Source: Thermanaerothrix sp034436175 (GTDB lineage: Bacteria; Chloroflexota; Anaerolineae; Anaerolineales; Anaerolineaceae). Taken from it: a stretch of 64,000 nucleotides of DNA. Location of the stretch: positions 124,001 through 188,000 of the forward strand of contig CAYRUO010000004.1 of NCBI GenBank assembly GCA_964427505.1, read 5' to 3'. A program made the translations under genes and the position numbers. The notes under the pieces were generated by a model. The model was not told where the DNA came from and did not search any database. It worked only from the letters and a program-made list of their open reading frames with translations. This document shows positions 24,052-32,642 of this stretch, in pieces (within the stretch, counting starts at the first letter, position 1; every line of letters begins with the position of its first letter).

Positions 24052-24711
24052 TTAATACCGAAACTGAACTACAAACGGCGCATCGAGCAAGAATTTCACA
24101 AACTGCTCATGGGCTGAGATACTGCCCAGCACCACCCAGCGGCAGCGCAGCAGCCCACTGCTCTCTTTGAAGTATTCGCGCCGAATCAAGCGCAAATTCG
24201 CCTTCTCCAAGGCAGTGTAAATCTGATCAAATGACTCAACCCCACCTTGGATGCTCATTTCGTAAATCCGTTGCTCGCGCAAACGATCAATTCGCCTTTC
24301 AAACGAAGGGAATAACCACAATACCACCAAAGCCAGAAGGGTCACCAACCCGCCCAGAAGATACTCCCCCGCCCCCATGGCCATCCCCACCCCGGCAGTC
24401 AGCCATATGATCGCCGCCGTGGTCAAGCCCGCGATCCGCGGCCCTTCTCTCAATATTGCCCCTGCCCCCAGGAAACCGATGCCAGTGACGATATTGGCCG
24501 CAATGCGCGAAATATCCGCACCCCCAAAGTAACGCGAAAGCAGGGTGAATAACGCCGAACCCGCGGCGATGAAGATGAAGGTGCGAAACCCGGCTGACTT
24601 ATCACGGTATTCGCGCTCCAAACCGATCAAACCACCGGCCAGCATCGCCGCTACAATGGGAAGAAACGATGTGTAAAAGAGATCCATCAGAAAAGCCGTG
24701 GCGTCGTTCAT
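24052..24711 (-). CDS. MgtC/SapB family inner-membrane protein
   Basis: The protein has four or five membrane segments in its first 130 residues, with the family signature GGLIGLEREYRDKSAGFRT followed by GIGFLGAGAILREG, and a soluble C-terminal domain of about 90 residues with an ACT-like pattern. MgtC proteins are linked to magnesium limitation and membrane-potential control; the exact role here is unknown. I place the start at ATG 24711 (MNDATAF, 220 residues) because AGGGAG lies just upstream; a longer frame to 24759 has no such site and adds a Cys/Gly-rich tail. Confidence 0.87.
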   Translation of the reverse strand: MNDATAFLMDLFYTSFLPIVAAMLAGGLIGLEREYRDKSAGFRTFIFIAAGSALFTLLSRYFGGADISRIAANIVTGIGFLGAGAILREGPRIAGLTTAAIIWLTAGVGMAMGAGEYLLGGLVTLLALVVLWLFPSFERRIDRLREQRIYEMSIQGGVESFDQIYTALEKANLRLIRREYFKESSGLLRCRWVVLGSISAHEQFVKFLLDAPFVVQFRY

Positions 24712-24826
24712 CGAGACTCCCTTTCTACACCCAGCACCAGAGGCTCGCACGCAACCCAATACGAATCGCTCAAGGGCAATATACCATTACGTAGTACAGG
24801 CGTCAAACACAAGATGAAACCATTTC

Positions 24827-25447
24827 ATGATAAACTTAACTGCTATGCTCGGGGTTCTCTTGCGCCTGGTCATCCTCCTGGGTCTGGCGGGGCTGTTACC
24901 CCAGCCTCAGACCACCCTCACCATGATCATTTCCCCTACACCCGGCGCGGTACTGCGTGGGCAGGTGGTGATTCGCGCTAACTTGCCGCCGGGAGAATTG
25001 CAACGTTACGAACTCGATTTTGGTTACCAGGATGATCCGACCCAGACCTGGTTTCCCCTCACCCAGTCCGATCAACGCCCGGCGGATGAAGTGCTGTTCA
25101 CTTGGGATACGACGCTGATTACCGATGGTGATTACCGCCTGCGCTTGCGCGTCTTACTCGCCGATGGGCAGGTGCTCGAGCACACCGTCACCGCGTTGCG
25201 CGTGCGCAATGACACCGCGGTCGAAACCGAGACACCGTTCGTATCTTCAGAACACACACCAACCTCAACACCCCTACCCGCCACGCCAACACCGCTTTTT
25301 ACCCCCACGCCGCTCCCGCCGAACCCGCTTATCTTAACCCCGAACACCGTTCTTCGCATGCTCGCCCGCGGCGGTTTTGTGGCGATGGGCTTGCTTGTCT
25401 TTCTCGGACTCTACACCAGATTACGCCAGCGCCGTAACCGCAGTTAA
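24827..25447 (+). CDS. Membrane-anchored extracytoplasmic protein with an Ig-like domain, function unknown
   Basis: The 206-residue protein has an N-terminal membrane segment (about 4-25), a beta-rich domain (about 30-130) whose spacing, ISPTPGAVLRGQVVI then DYRLRLRVLLADGQVLEH, resembles the Ig-like Big/FN3 domains of secreted proteins, a Thr/Pro-rich linker (about 135-172) and a C-terminal membrane segment (about 180-198) with a basic tail. It would be displayed outside the membrane. The start ATG lies within an ATGAAA-CCA-TTTCAT palindrome (24814-24828) and has no Shine-Dalgarno. It is followed by pth with no gap and is probably co-transcribed with it. No function is recognised. Confidence 0.6.
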   Translation: MINLTAMLGVLLRLVILLGLAGLLPQPQTTLTMIISPTPGAVLRGQVVIRANLPPGELQRYELDFGYQDDPTQTWFPLTQSDQRPADEVLFTWDTTLITDGDYRLRLRVLLADGQVLEHTVTALRVRNDTAVETETPFVSSEHTPTSTPLPATPTPLFTPTPLPPNPLILTPNTVLRMLARGGFVAMGLLVFLGLYTRLRQRRNRS

Positions 25448-25453
25448 TTGCTT

Positions 25454-26074
25454 ATGACGACATCATCTGCTGAGCCTTCCACAGAACTTGCTTCTTCACC
25501 TTACTTGCTGGTTGGGTTGGGCAACCCTGGTCGCACCTATGCTCATAACCGTCATAACATCGGCTTTATGGTTATTGATGCCTTAGCCAAACAATTGAAT
25601 TTAGGCACTCCGCGCCTGCAAATGAAAGCCCTGGTGTTGAACGGCATGCTGGACGGGCGCAAGGTCATCCTGGCCAAGCCCCAAACCTATATGAATCTCT
25701 CCGGCGAGGCGGTCGGTAGCCTGGTGCGCTACTACAAAATCCCATTTCCACACCTTTTGGTCATCCATGACGATCTCGATTTGCCGTTCGGGGTTATCCG
25801 TCTGCGCCCCGGCGGTGGTGCCGGCGGGCATAAGGGATTGCTCTCCATTATGGACCGCCTAGGCACTCAGAATTTTCCGCGTCTCCGCTTCGGGATTGGT
25901 CGCCCGCCGGGTAAGATGGATCCTGCGGATTACGTGCTCCAAGATTTCGACCCCAGCGAGCAGCCCATGCTCGAATTGCTGATTGACCGCGCCGTGCAGG
26001 CCATACGCGTCTTTATCACCGAAGGACTGGACACGGCCATGAACCGTTTTAACGGTATGACACTCGAACCATGA
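25454..26074 (+). CDS. pth: Peptidyl-tRNA hydrolase
   Basis: The enzyme cleaves the ester bond of peptidyl-tRNAs released from stalled ribosomes. All family motifs are present: YLLVGLGNPGRTYAHNRHNIGF with the catalytic His, KPQTYMNLSGEAV, HDDLDLPFG and the GGGAGGHKGL loop. ATG 25454 is preferred (206 residues); a TTG six bases earlier would add two residues. The 3' end overlaps mfd by 4 bp (ATGA), so pth and mfd are coupled, an arrangement common in Gram-positive bacteria. Confidence 0.95.
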   Translation: MTTSSAEPSTELASSPYLLVGLGNPGRTYAHNRHNIGFMVIDALAKQLNLGTPRLQMKALVLNGMLDGRKVILAKPQTYMNLSGEAVGSLVRYYKIPFPHLLVIHDDLDLPFGVIRLRPGGGAGGHKGLLSIMDRLGTQNFPRLRFGIGRPPGKMDPADYVLQDFDPSEQPMLELLIDRAVQAIRVFITEGLDTAMNRFNGMTLEP

Positions 26075-29000
26075 ACCTGATCACGTTACTAGATGCTCTT
26101 CGCTCTCATCCAGAGTACCGCCATTTGTTGGATGACCTGCGCGATGGTCTGGTGATCCAGGGAATGGGAGTCATGCGCGCTGCACGCCTGCCCCTGGTCG
26201 CTGCTCTAGCCCATGACCTGGGTGCACCTCTGTTGTGGATCGTTGAACGCAGCGACCGCGCCTTGGCGCTCCACGATGAACTAACCCTCTGGATGGGTGA
26301 GAGTCGGCATTTCCTCTTTCCTGAACCCAATCCGCTCTTCTACGAACGCGCGGCTTGGGGAATGCTGACTCGGCGGGATCGCCTTCACGTGCTGAGCCTG
26401 CTCAGCCGCTACCATTTGCCCACGTTACCACGCCCGGAATACCCGCCGCTGATCATCGCTCCCTTGCGCGCCGTCATGACGCGCACACTCCCCCGGCGCG
26501 AATTCATCAAAGCCACACGGCTCATCCGGGTTGGGCAACATTTGCCCTTGGAACCCTTTTTGCGTCAATGCTTGGAGATAGGCTATCAACGCGAGGACGT
26601 GGTGGTGGAAGCCGGCCAGGTGGCACTGCGCGGCGGCCTTCTGGACTTGTGGCCGCCCACCGAACCACTTCCCCTGCGCCTCGAATTCTTTGGGGACGAA
26701 CTGGATACCCTGCGCCAGTTTGACCCGGCCACCCAACGCACCGTGCGCAACCTGGAACACGCTCTCATCACCCCGGCGCGCGAGGTACTGCCGGCTAGAG
26801 CCGCTGCGCTCGGTCTTTCGCCCACCGACGTTGATGAATTTGATCTCCCTTTGCTTTACCCTTTGGCCGGTAGTCTTCTGGATTATCTGCCCCGCGGTGC
26901 CTTGGTAGTTGTAGATGATCTGGATCTTTTACGCAGTACGGCCAACGAAATTGAAGAACTGGCCGTGCGCATGCGTCAGGAAAGCATTGCCGAGGGATTG
27001 CTCTCACCCGATTACCCTCTCCCTTACTTTCCCTGGTCAGAACTGCAAGACCTGTTAGGCGATCACCTCTGGTTAGAGTTAGGTCACGGTCAAGCCGAAG
27101 AAGGGCATCCCCTGGCAAGGCATTTCCAACCCCAACCCCGCTTTGGTGGGCGGCTCAAATCCTTCTTGGAATGGCTTGCCTTGCGCAGCACCGAAGCTGA
27201 AGATGTCTTCATAGTTTCTCGCCAAGTGTCACGCCTGCGCGAACTGTGGGACGAGCATCGCCGTCACATGCCCGAAACCACCGAGCAGCGTGTGCATTTC
27301 ATCGAAGGCAGTCTAAGCGAGGGTTGGGAACTACTGCGTCCTGAGGCGAAACCGCTCCACTTGCTCGGCGATAGCGAGCTTTTCGGTTGGGAACGACCAC
27401 AGCCCCGCCGCCGCGCTCGACCCCAAGCACTCCCCCCTGAAGCCGTCTATGCCGATCTCAAACCGGGCGATTGGGTCGTTCATGTAGACTATGGCATCGG
27501 GCGTTTTGTGGGCCTGGTGCGGCGCACGCTGGAAGGCGTGGAACGCGAATTTCTCTGCATTGCTTATGCCGAAGGGGATCAGCTCTTCGTCCCGGTGCAT
27601 CAGGCCGACCGTATCAGTCGCTATATCAGCCCGGATGGTGAAGAACCTACCCCCACTCGCTTGGGGACGGCCGATTGGAATCTGACCAAACAGCGGGTGC
27701 GCGAGGCCGTGCAAGAGGTAGCCCGTGAGTTGCTGGAACTCTATGCCAAGCGGCAGGTTGCCAAGGGCTTTGCCTTCAGCCCCGATACCCCCTGGCAACA
27801 GGAACTTGAAGCCAGTTTTCCTTACATTGAAACCGAAGATCAACTGCGCGCCATTGAAGACGTCAAGCGGGACATGGAGAGCCCGCGTCCCATGGATCGC
27901 CTCTTGTGCGGCGATGTGGGGTACGGCAAAACCGAGGTGGCGTTGCGTGCCGCGTTTAAGGCGGTCATGGATGGCAAACAAGTTGCGGTTTTAGTGCCCA
28001 CAACCATCCTAGCACAACAACACTATGAGACCTTCCGCCAGCGCCTGGCGCCCTTCCCGGTCAATGTGGAGATGCTCTCACGCTTCCGCAAGCCCAAAGA
28101 ACAGGAAGAGATTTTGATTCGCCTGGCGCTGGGCGATATTGACATCATCATTGGCACCCACCGCCTGCTCCAGCCCGACGTGGTTTTCAAGGACTTGGGG
28201 TTGGTCATCATAGACGAAGAACAGCGTTTTGGGGTCACCCACAAGGAATACTTTAAGAAACTGCGCACCGAGGTGGATGTCCTGACTCTGACCGCCACCC
28301 CGATCCCGCGCACTCTCTACATGGCACTGGCCGGTGTGCGCGATATCTCGATCATCAACACCCCGCCGGCAGAACGCTTGCCCGTGATCACCCACATCGG
28401 GCCCTATTCTCCGCGCCTGGTGCGGCAGGCCATCCTGCGCGAAATCGAACGCGGTGGACAAGTTTTCTTTGTCCACAATCGCGTTCAGACCATTCAAGCC
28501 ATGCGCCGCCACCTGGAAACGCTGGTGCCCGAAGCACGTATCGCTGTGGCACACGGGCAGATGCCCGAAGACGAACTGGCGCAGGTCATGGAACGCTTTA
28601 CCCGCGGTGAGGTAGATGTCTTATTGTGCACCTCAATCATTGAATCGGGGTTAGATATTCCCAACGCCAATACCCTCATTGTGGATCGCGGTGATACCTT
28701 CGGTCTGGCCCAACTCTATCAACTCCGCGGGCGGGTAGGACGCGGTACCCAGCGCGCCTACGCCTATTTCTTCCGCCACCGCAAGCGCCCGCCCACCCCC
28801 GAAGGCCAGGAACGTCTGGAGATTATTGCCGAGAACACGCAACTCGGCTCGGGGTATGCCATTGCCATGCGCGACCTAGAAATGCGCGGCGCCGGTGAAA
28901 TCCTGGGCACCCGCCAGCACGGCTACATCGCCAGCGTGGGGTTTCATTTATACACTCGCTTATTGGCGCAAGCAGTGCGCGAACTGCGCCGCGACTACCC

Positions 29001-29493
29001 GCAACTCAGTACAAGTGAACCCACCCCATCCACAGGTGATTTGGGGCTCATGGTTAATGTGGATCTTCCTTTGGACATTGGGATCCCTATCTCTTACGTG
29101 CCCGATCAGCACACCCGCCTGAGTCTCTATCGCCGCCTGGCCGATACTCGCAGTGAGAGTGAATTGGATGCCCTGCGCGATGAATTCCGTGACCGCTTTG
29201 GCCCCCTTCCCGCAGCCGTAGAAAACCTTTTCTTTCAGATGCAGGTTAAACTGCGTGCCGAAGCGGCCGGACTGGCTTCCGTGAGCGTCGAGAGTGGTCA
29301 AATTGTGCTCCGCTACCCTCCCCGTCCAGAGGATTCCCCACCTCGCCCACTGCCTTCGCTGGAGCCTCTGGCGCGCAGTGGCAAGAATGCCTATTGGATG
29401 CCCTTTGATCCCACCGACGCACAATGGCGGGAGCGCCTGCTCGACTTGCTGGAACGGCTGAGGCAGTTTGAGCAACTGCCTAAACCCTCTTAA
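26071..29493 (+). CDS. mfd: Transcription-repair coupling factor
   Basis: The 1140-residue ATPase removes stalled RNA polymerase from damaged templates and recruits the UvrA/UvrB repair complex. It has the N-terminal UvrB-homology domain, the RNA-polymerase-interacting domain beginning near KPGDWVVHVDYGIGRFVGL (about 463), helicase motif I GDVGYGKTEVALR (about 614), the DEEQRFG motif (about 714), TATPIPRTL, the QLRGRVGRG motif VI region and the C-terminal TRCF domain (about 985-1085). Length is standard. It overlaps pth by 4 bp, and uvrB lies 3 kb downstream, so the repair genes are near one another though not in one operon. Confidence 0.96.
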   Translation: MNLITLLDALRSHPEYRHLLDDLRDGLVIQGMGVMRAARLPLVAALAHDLGAPLLWIVERSDRALALHDELTLWMGESRHFLFPEPNPLFYERAAWGMLTRRDRLHVLSLLSRYHLPTLPRPEYPPLIIAPLRAVMTRTLPRREFIKATRLIRVGQHLPLEPFLRQCLEIGYQREDVVVEAGQVALRGGLLDLWPPTEPLPLRLEFFGDELDTLRQFDPATQRTVRNLEHALITPAREVLPARAAALGLSPTDVDEFDLPLLYPLAGSLLDYLPRGALVVVDDLDLLRSTANEIEELAVRMRQESIAEGLLSPDYPLPYFPWSELQDLLGDHLWLELGHGQAEEGHPLARHFQPQPRFGGRLKSFLEWLALRSTEAEDVFIVSRQVSRLRELWDEHRRHMPETTEQRVHFIEGSLSEGWELLRPEAKPLHLLGDSELFGWERPQPRRRARPQALPPEAVYADLKPGDWVVHVDYGIGRFVGLVRRTLEGVEREFLCIAYAEGDQLFVPVHQADRISRYISPDGEEPTPTRLGTADWNLTKQRVREAVQEVARELLELYAKRQVAKGFAFSPDTPWQQELEASFPYIETEDQLRAIEDVKRDMESPRPMDRLLCGDVGYGKTEVALRAAFKAVMDGKQVAVLVPTTILAQQHYETFRQRLAPFPVNVEMLSRFRKPKEQEEILIRLALGDIDIIIGTHRLLQPDVVFKDLGLVIIDEEQRFGVTHKEYFKKLRTEVDVLTLTATPIPRTLYMALAGVRDISIINTPPAERLPVITHIGPYSPRLVRQAILREIERGGQVFFVHNRVQTIQAMRRHLETLVPEARIAVAHGQMPEDELAQVMERFTRGEVDVLLCTSIIESGLDIPNANTLIVDRGDTFGLAQLYQLRGRVGRGTQRAYAYFFRHRKRPPTPEGQERLEIIAENTQLGSGYAIAMRDLEMRGAGEILGTRQHGYIASVGFHLYTRLLAQAVRELRRDYPQLSTSEPTPSTGDLGLMVNVDLPLDIGIPISYVPDQHTRLSLYRRLADTRSESELDALRDEFRDRFGPLPAAVENLFFQMQVKLRAEAAGLASVSVESGQIVLRYPPRPEDSPPRPLPSLEPLARSGKNAYWMPFDPTDAQWRERLLDLLERLRQFEQLPKPS

Positions 29494-29541
29494 GCCCCCT
29501 AATCTTGTTCTCTTTCCCCGCTTCAAGGCCGTCTAATCCCG

Positions 29542-29584
29542 GTTAAAGCCAACTTTAACGTCACCTTAACCCATACCTTACCCG
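29542..29584 (+). promoter_or_regulatory. Array of four TTAA-type direct repeats resembling a Pho box
   Basis: Four short direct repeats occur at 11-12 base spacing: GTTAAAGC (29542), TTTAACGT (29554), CTTAACCC (29565) and CTTACCCG (29577). The spacing and the PyTTAAPyPy core resemble the tandem Pho boxes bound by PhoB/PhoP/SphR-type regulators. The array ends five bases before a possible -35 element of the acyltransferase promoter. The assignment to phosphate control is inferred. Confidence 0.4.
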
Positions 29585-29588
29585 TCGT

Positions 29589-29619
29589 TTGCCAATTCTA
29601 AAATTGTTTTAGGTATGAT
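29589..29619 (+). promoter_or_regulatory. Putative sigma-70 promoter with an internal palindrome, upstream of the acyltransferase gene
   Basis: TTGCCA (29589-29594) and TATGAT (29614-29619) are separated by 19 bases, slightly longer than ideal. Within the spacer, CTAAAA-TTG-TTTTAG (29598-29612) is a perfect inverted repeat that a repressor could use. Confidence 0.4.
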
Positions 29620-29658
29620 GAGTAAGAATAAATGAACCCATGCAAATGGGAAGTCATT

Positions 29659-30579
29659 ATGTCTTACCCCAGCGAGATTAATCTCTCTTATCAAACCCCC
29701 GTCTCTGCGCCCTTGGTCCAAAGCCTTGAAGATGCCTTAATGGCAGACGTACTGGAATACGTCGCTCCTCAGAGGCATCCATGGATAAAGGGCTTATGGA
29801 AAGCCCTATTGCGGCCCGCGGTACGGAGGTTCTGTACCTTGGCAGCAGCTTTTGATCATACTGTGGCTTCGATTGGATTCTGCCGAGCGGCTACGCAGTG
29901 GGCACCTCGTCTGATGCCCTCCTATTGGGTCTTTGGCGCGGAACACATCCCCAATCAAGGCCCTTTGTTGCTGCTTGCTAATCATCCAGGTACATTTGAC
30001 CTTTTGCTTTTGGCAGCGTGTTTACCCCGAAACGATTTCAAAACCATTGCCAGCGACCGCCCCTTCTTCCGTGCCCTTACTGCCACCAGCGCTTATCTGA
30101 TTTTCTCCAGCCGCGTTGACTTACGTGCAAAAGCGAATGTTATCCGCCATGCCATCCAACACCTCGAAAACGGAGGGGTACTTGTTGTTCTTCCCGCTGG
30201 TCGGTTGGAGCCCGATCCGGGTTATCAGCCCACTGCCGCATTGCAGGCTTTACGCCAGTGGTCAGAAAGCGTAAAGATATTCATCTCTCGTGTGCCCCAT
30301 GCCCACATCCAGGTAGCGATGATGGGTGGCTTGGTTTTGCCTGACTTGATGCAGCACCCCTTGGTAAGGTGGCAAAAATCGGCTTATAACGCTTTAGTCA
30401 CTGCCGAGGTGCTCCAAATTTGGCGCCAATTCATGATGAATAAGCCCACGCCACTCTCTCCGCGGATTCACTTTGGTCGGCCCCAAAAAGCCAGTGACCT
30501 GGCCTCCCTTTATACCGAATCCTTGGCCGGTATCATCCATCAAGCAGCGGGGTTGATTAGCGCGCTCACAAGTTCTTAA
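29659..30579 (+). CDS. PlsC-like 1-acylglycerol-3-phosphate acyltransferase family protein
   Basis: The core LLLLANHPGTFDLLLL contains the NHx4D acyltransferase motif I, with the catalytic His and Asp, and the later block VLVVLPAGRLEPDPG takes the place of the usual FPEGTRS motif, so the acceptor phosphate site is not canonical. The protein would transfer an acyl group to a glycerolipid or another hydroxylated lipid at the membrane. I place the start at ATG 29659 (306 residues), preceded by GGGAAG; an upstream in-frame ATG at 29632 lacks a site. It is followed by the PHP and GT-B-like genes in the same direction. Confidence 0.72.
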   Translation: MSYPSEINLSYQTPVSAPLVQSLEDALMADVLEYVAPQRHPWIKGLWKALLRPAVRRFCTLAAAFDHTVASIGFCRAATQWAPRLMPSYWVFGAEHIPNQGPLLLLANHPGTFDLLLLAACLPRNDFKTIASDRPFFRALTATSAYLIFSSRVDLRAKANVIRHAIQHLENGGVLVVLPAGRLEPDPGYQPTAALQALRQWSESVKIFISRVPHAHIQVAMMGGLVLPDLMQHPLVRWQKSAYNALVTAEVLQIWRQFMMNKPTPLSPRIHFGRPQKASDLASLYTESLAGIIHQAAGLISALTSS

Positions 30580-30623
30580 TACCCCATTAATCAACCATGA
30601 CCAAACACAAAACTTCTTTTATC

Positions 30624-30654
30624 CCCGCGTTCAAGAAACCTTAAAAAACGCGGG
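30624..30654 (+). repeat. Inverted repeat upstream of the PHP-domain gene
   Basis: CCCGCGTT (30624-30631) and AACGCGGG (30647-30654) are perfect inverted arms 15 bases apart. No T-run follows, and the repeat lies 43 bases before the gene start, so it may be an operator or leader hairpin rather than a terminator. Confidence 0.4.
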
Positions 30655-30696
30655 CTATAGTTACTGTTGGAAACACCAAATTTAGGGAGACATCAC

Positions 30697-31482
30697 ATGG
30701 GATATGCAGATCTGCACATTCACACCGTTTACAGTTATGACGGCACGTCTTCGGTAGAAGCCGTGTTGAAATATGTGGCAGAATATACAGATCTCAGCGT
30801 TATTGCAATCACCGACCACGATTGCATTACGGGTGCCCTCAAAGCACAAGACCTAGCCCCCGCCTATGGAATCGAGGTTGTGCCAGGGATAGAGGTCTCC
30901 ACAGCCGAAGGACACGTCCTGGCGCTTTATATTGATCGCCCGATTCCACCCGGCCTTTCCCTTATTGAAACAGCCCTGCGAGTTGGTGAACAGGGAGGGC
31001 TATGCATTGCCGCACACCCTATGGCTGCGGGCACCAGCAGTCTTGACTTTCAAACCATCTGTGCCGCGCTTGAGCACCCTGAAGTGCGCCGTATCTTGGT
31101 AGGGGTGGAACGCTTCAACGGTGGTCTAGTTTACACCCGCCGCAATCCATGGGTAGAGGCCGTGGCCAGCACCTTACCGCTTGCCCAAGTGGGCAACAGC
31201 GATGCCCACGTCTTGCGTATGATCGGGCAAGGCGCCACGTTCTTCCCTGGCAACACTGCTGCCGAACTGCGTCACGCCCTGGAACATGCCACCACCGAGG
31301 TGCGCAAAGGACACGGTTTAGGCGGAGTTGAGGTACTGCGTGATTTTATCCCCCGTTACATCCTGCGCAAAATGGGTTGGGTCGTTCACAACTCCGATCC
31401 ACGCGCCCCACTCCGATTAACCCGTGTGTCGCAAGCCTTGCAAAACACCACCCTAGGATCAATGCCTGGAGTGCGTTTGTGA
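30697..31482 (+). CDS. PHP-domain metal-dependent phosphoesterase (TrpH/YciV-like)
   Basis: The protein (261 residues from ATG 30697, preceded by GGGAG) has the PHP metal ligands in order: DLHIHTVYSYDG near the start, ITDHDCITG (about 46-54), EVVPGIEVST, an internal AAHPM (about 106-110) and NSDAH (about 167-171). Relatives hydrolyse 3',5'-nucleoside bisphosphates or short RNAs, or other phosphoesters. The 3' end overlaps the next gene by one base (TGATG), which indicates coupling. The substrate here cannot be read from the sequence; the partner gene hints at a polysaccharide or lipid-linked phosphate. Confidence 0.8.
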   Translation: MGYADLHIHTVYSYDGTSSVEAVLKYVAEYTDLSVIAITDHDCITGALKAQDLAPAYGIEVVPGIEVSTAEGHVLALYIDRPIPPGLSLIETALRVGEQGGLCIAAHPMAAGTSSLDFQTICAALEHPEVRRILVGVERFNGGLVYTRRNPWVEAVASTLPLAQVGNSDAHVLRMIGQGATFFPGNTAAELRHALEHATTEVRKGHGLGGVEVLRDFIPRYILRKMGWVVHNSDPRAPLRLTRVSQALQNTTLGSMPGVRL

Positions 31483-32516
31483 TGATGACCAAACCCAAGG
31501 TGCTACTTATCGGCGGCTCGCTTAATCAAACCACCATCGCGCATCAAATCGCCCAACACTTGCCGGAATGTGACTGCTACTTCACTCCTTTCTACGCCGA
31601 TGGAATAGTTGGTCTGTTAACACGTTTGGGGCTGACCCGTTTCACTATTTTGGGTGGACGTCATCGGCAAGCCACCGAGCGCTATCTGCGCGAACACCAT
31701 CTTCCTGTAGACTATGGTGGTAAACAACAAAACTATGATCTTGTTGTTACCTGCACCGACCTGCTTCTGCCTCGCAACATCCTCAATACACGCCTGGTTT
31801 TGGTTCAAGAGGGTATGCTAGAACCGGAGGATTGGCGCTTTCATCTCGTGCGTACCCTCAAGCTTCCGCGCTATCTCGCCAACACTGCCGCTACCGGTTT
31901 ATCCCATGCCTATCACGCCTTCTGTGTGGCTTCACCAGGGTACCGCGACCTTTTTATTCGCAAGGGCGTTAACCCCGATAAAATCATCGTTACCGGGATT
32001 CCCAACTTTGACCACGCCGCAGGTTACTTAAACAACGATTTTCCCAAGCGCGGCTATGTCCTTGTAGCCACCTCTGCTACCCGCGAAACACTGAAATTTC
32101 ACGATCGCGAGCGCTTCCTCCAACGCGTGAAAGCATTGGCTGATGGCCAACCGTTGATTTTCAAACTCCACCCGAATGAGAATATTGACCGTGCCACACG
32201 TGAAATTCGGCGCTATTTTCCCGAGGCACCAATTTACACCGAGGGCAATTTGCACCATATGATTGCGAACTGCAATATGCTCATTGCCCAAAACACATCG
32301 GCCATCTTTACCGCGCTTGCGTTGGGCAAACCCATCCATTGTGATCTTGACCTCAATGCCCTCAGACGGCTCTTACCCATTCAAAACGGCGGGCGTTCCG
32401 CCGAACGCATTGCCGAAGTGTGTCGGCAACTTTTGCAAACCCCGCTCGCGGAACTCAACCGACGCCCCCTGCGCACCCGCTTCTTCCCGCGCTGGGAGAC
32501 TCAAGATCTATTATAG
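31482..32516 (+). CDS. Putative GT-B-fold glycosyltransferase or glycerophosphotransferase-like protein
   Basis: I place the start at ATG 31482, which overlaps the PHP stop as TGATG (345 residues); the frame is open further upstream inside the PHP gene. An N-terminal Rossmann-like start (KVLLIGGSLNQTTIAHQIA), a middle PDKIIVTGIPNFDHA segment and a C-terminal half with LIFKLHPNENIDRATREI and NCNMLIAQNTSAIFTALALGKP are typical of the second domain of GT-B enzymes, such as CDP-glycerol glycerophosphotransferases and UDP-GlcNAc 2-epimerase relatives. It has no signal peptide or membrane segment. It is coupled to the PHP phosphoesterase. Donor and acceptor are unknown. Confidence 0.6.
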   Translation: MMTKPKVLLIGGSLNQTTIAHQIAQHLPECDCYFTPFYADGIVGLLTRLGLTRFTILGGRHRQATERYLREHHLPVDYGGKQQNYDLVVTCTDLLLPRNILNTRLVLVQEGMLEPEDWRFHLVRTLKLPRYLANTAATGLSHAYHAFCVASPGYRDLFIRKGVNPDKIIVTGIPNFDHAAGYLNNDFPKRGYVLVATSATRETLKFHDRERFLQRVKALADGQPLIFKLHPNENIDRATREIRRYFPEAPIYTEGNLHHMIANCNMLIAQNTSAIFTALALGKPIHCDLDLNALRRLLPIQNGGRSAERIAEVCRQLLQTPLAELNRRPLRTRFFPRWETQDLL

Positions 32517-32542
32517 AGTCAATCATTCACCCCTTCTCCCGA

Positions 32543-32573
32543 TTTGCCCGGGTGCACCCTTGACCCGGGCAAA
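32543..32573 (+). terminator. Rho-independent terminator between the GT-B-like gene and uvrB
   Basis: TTTGCCCGGGT (32543-32553) and ACCCGGGCAAA (32563-32573) form a perfect 11-bp stem with a 9-base loop, 27 bases after the stop codon. The sequence that follows is A+T-rich and overlaps the uvrB promoter region. Confidence 0.65.
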
Positions 32574-32586
32574 ATTATGTTAGAAT
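32560..32586 (+). promoter_or_regulatory. Putative uvrB promoter
   Basis: TTGACC (32560-32565) and TAGAAT (32581-32586) are spaced by 15 bases. The elements are good but the spacing is short, and the -35 overlaps the terminator stem. The LexA-like box lies 10 bases downstream of the -10, across the expected transcription start. Confidence 0.4.
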
Positions 32587-32595
32587 AAAAATCCT

Positions 32596-32609
32596 TGAAC
32601 AAATGTTTC
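32596..32609 (+). promoter_or_regulatory. LexA (SOS) box of the Gram-positive type upstream of uvrB
   Basis: TGAACAAATGTTTC matches the Bacillus-type LexA consensus CGAACRNRYGTTYC at 13 of 14 positions; only the first base differs. It sits just after the putative -10 element and 34 bases before the uvrB start, where a repressor would block transcription. Confidence 0.7.
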
Positions 32610-32642
32610 ACGCGTTTTCAGAACGGATAAGCAGGGAAGCCG

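Noticed and set aside
31377..31481. An N-terminal extension of the GT-B-like protein.
   Set aside because: It would overlap the PHP gene by over 100 bases with non-conserved sequence, while ATG 31482 is coupled to the PHP stop.
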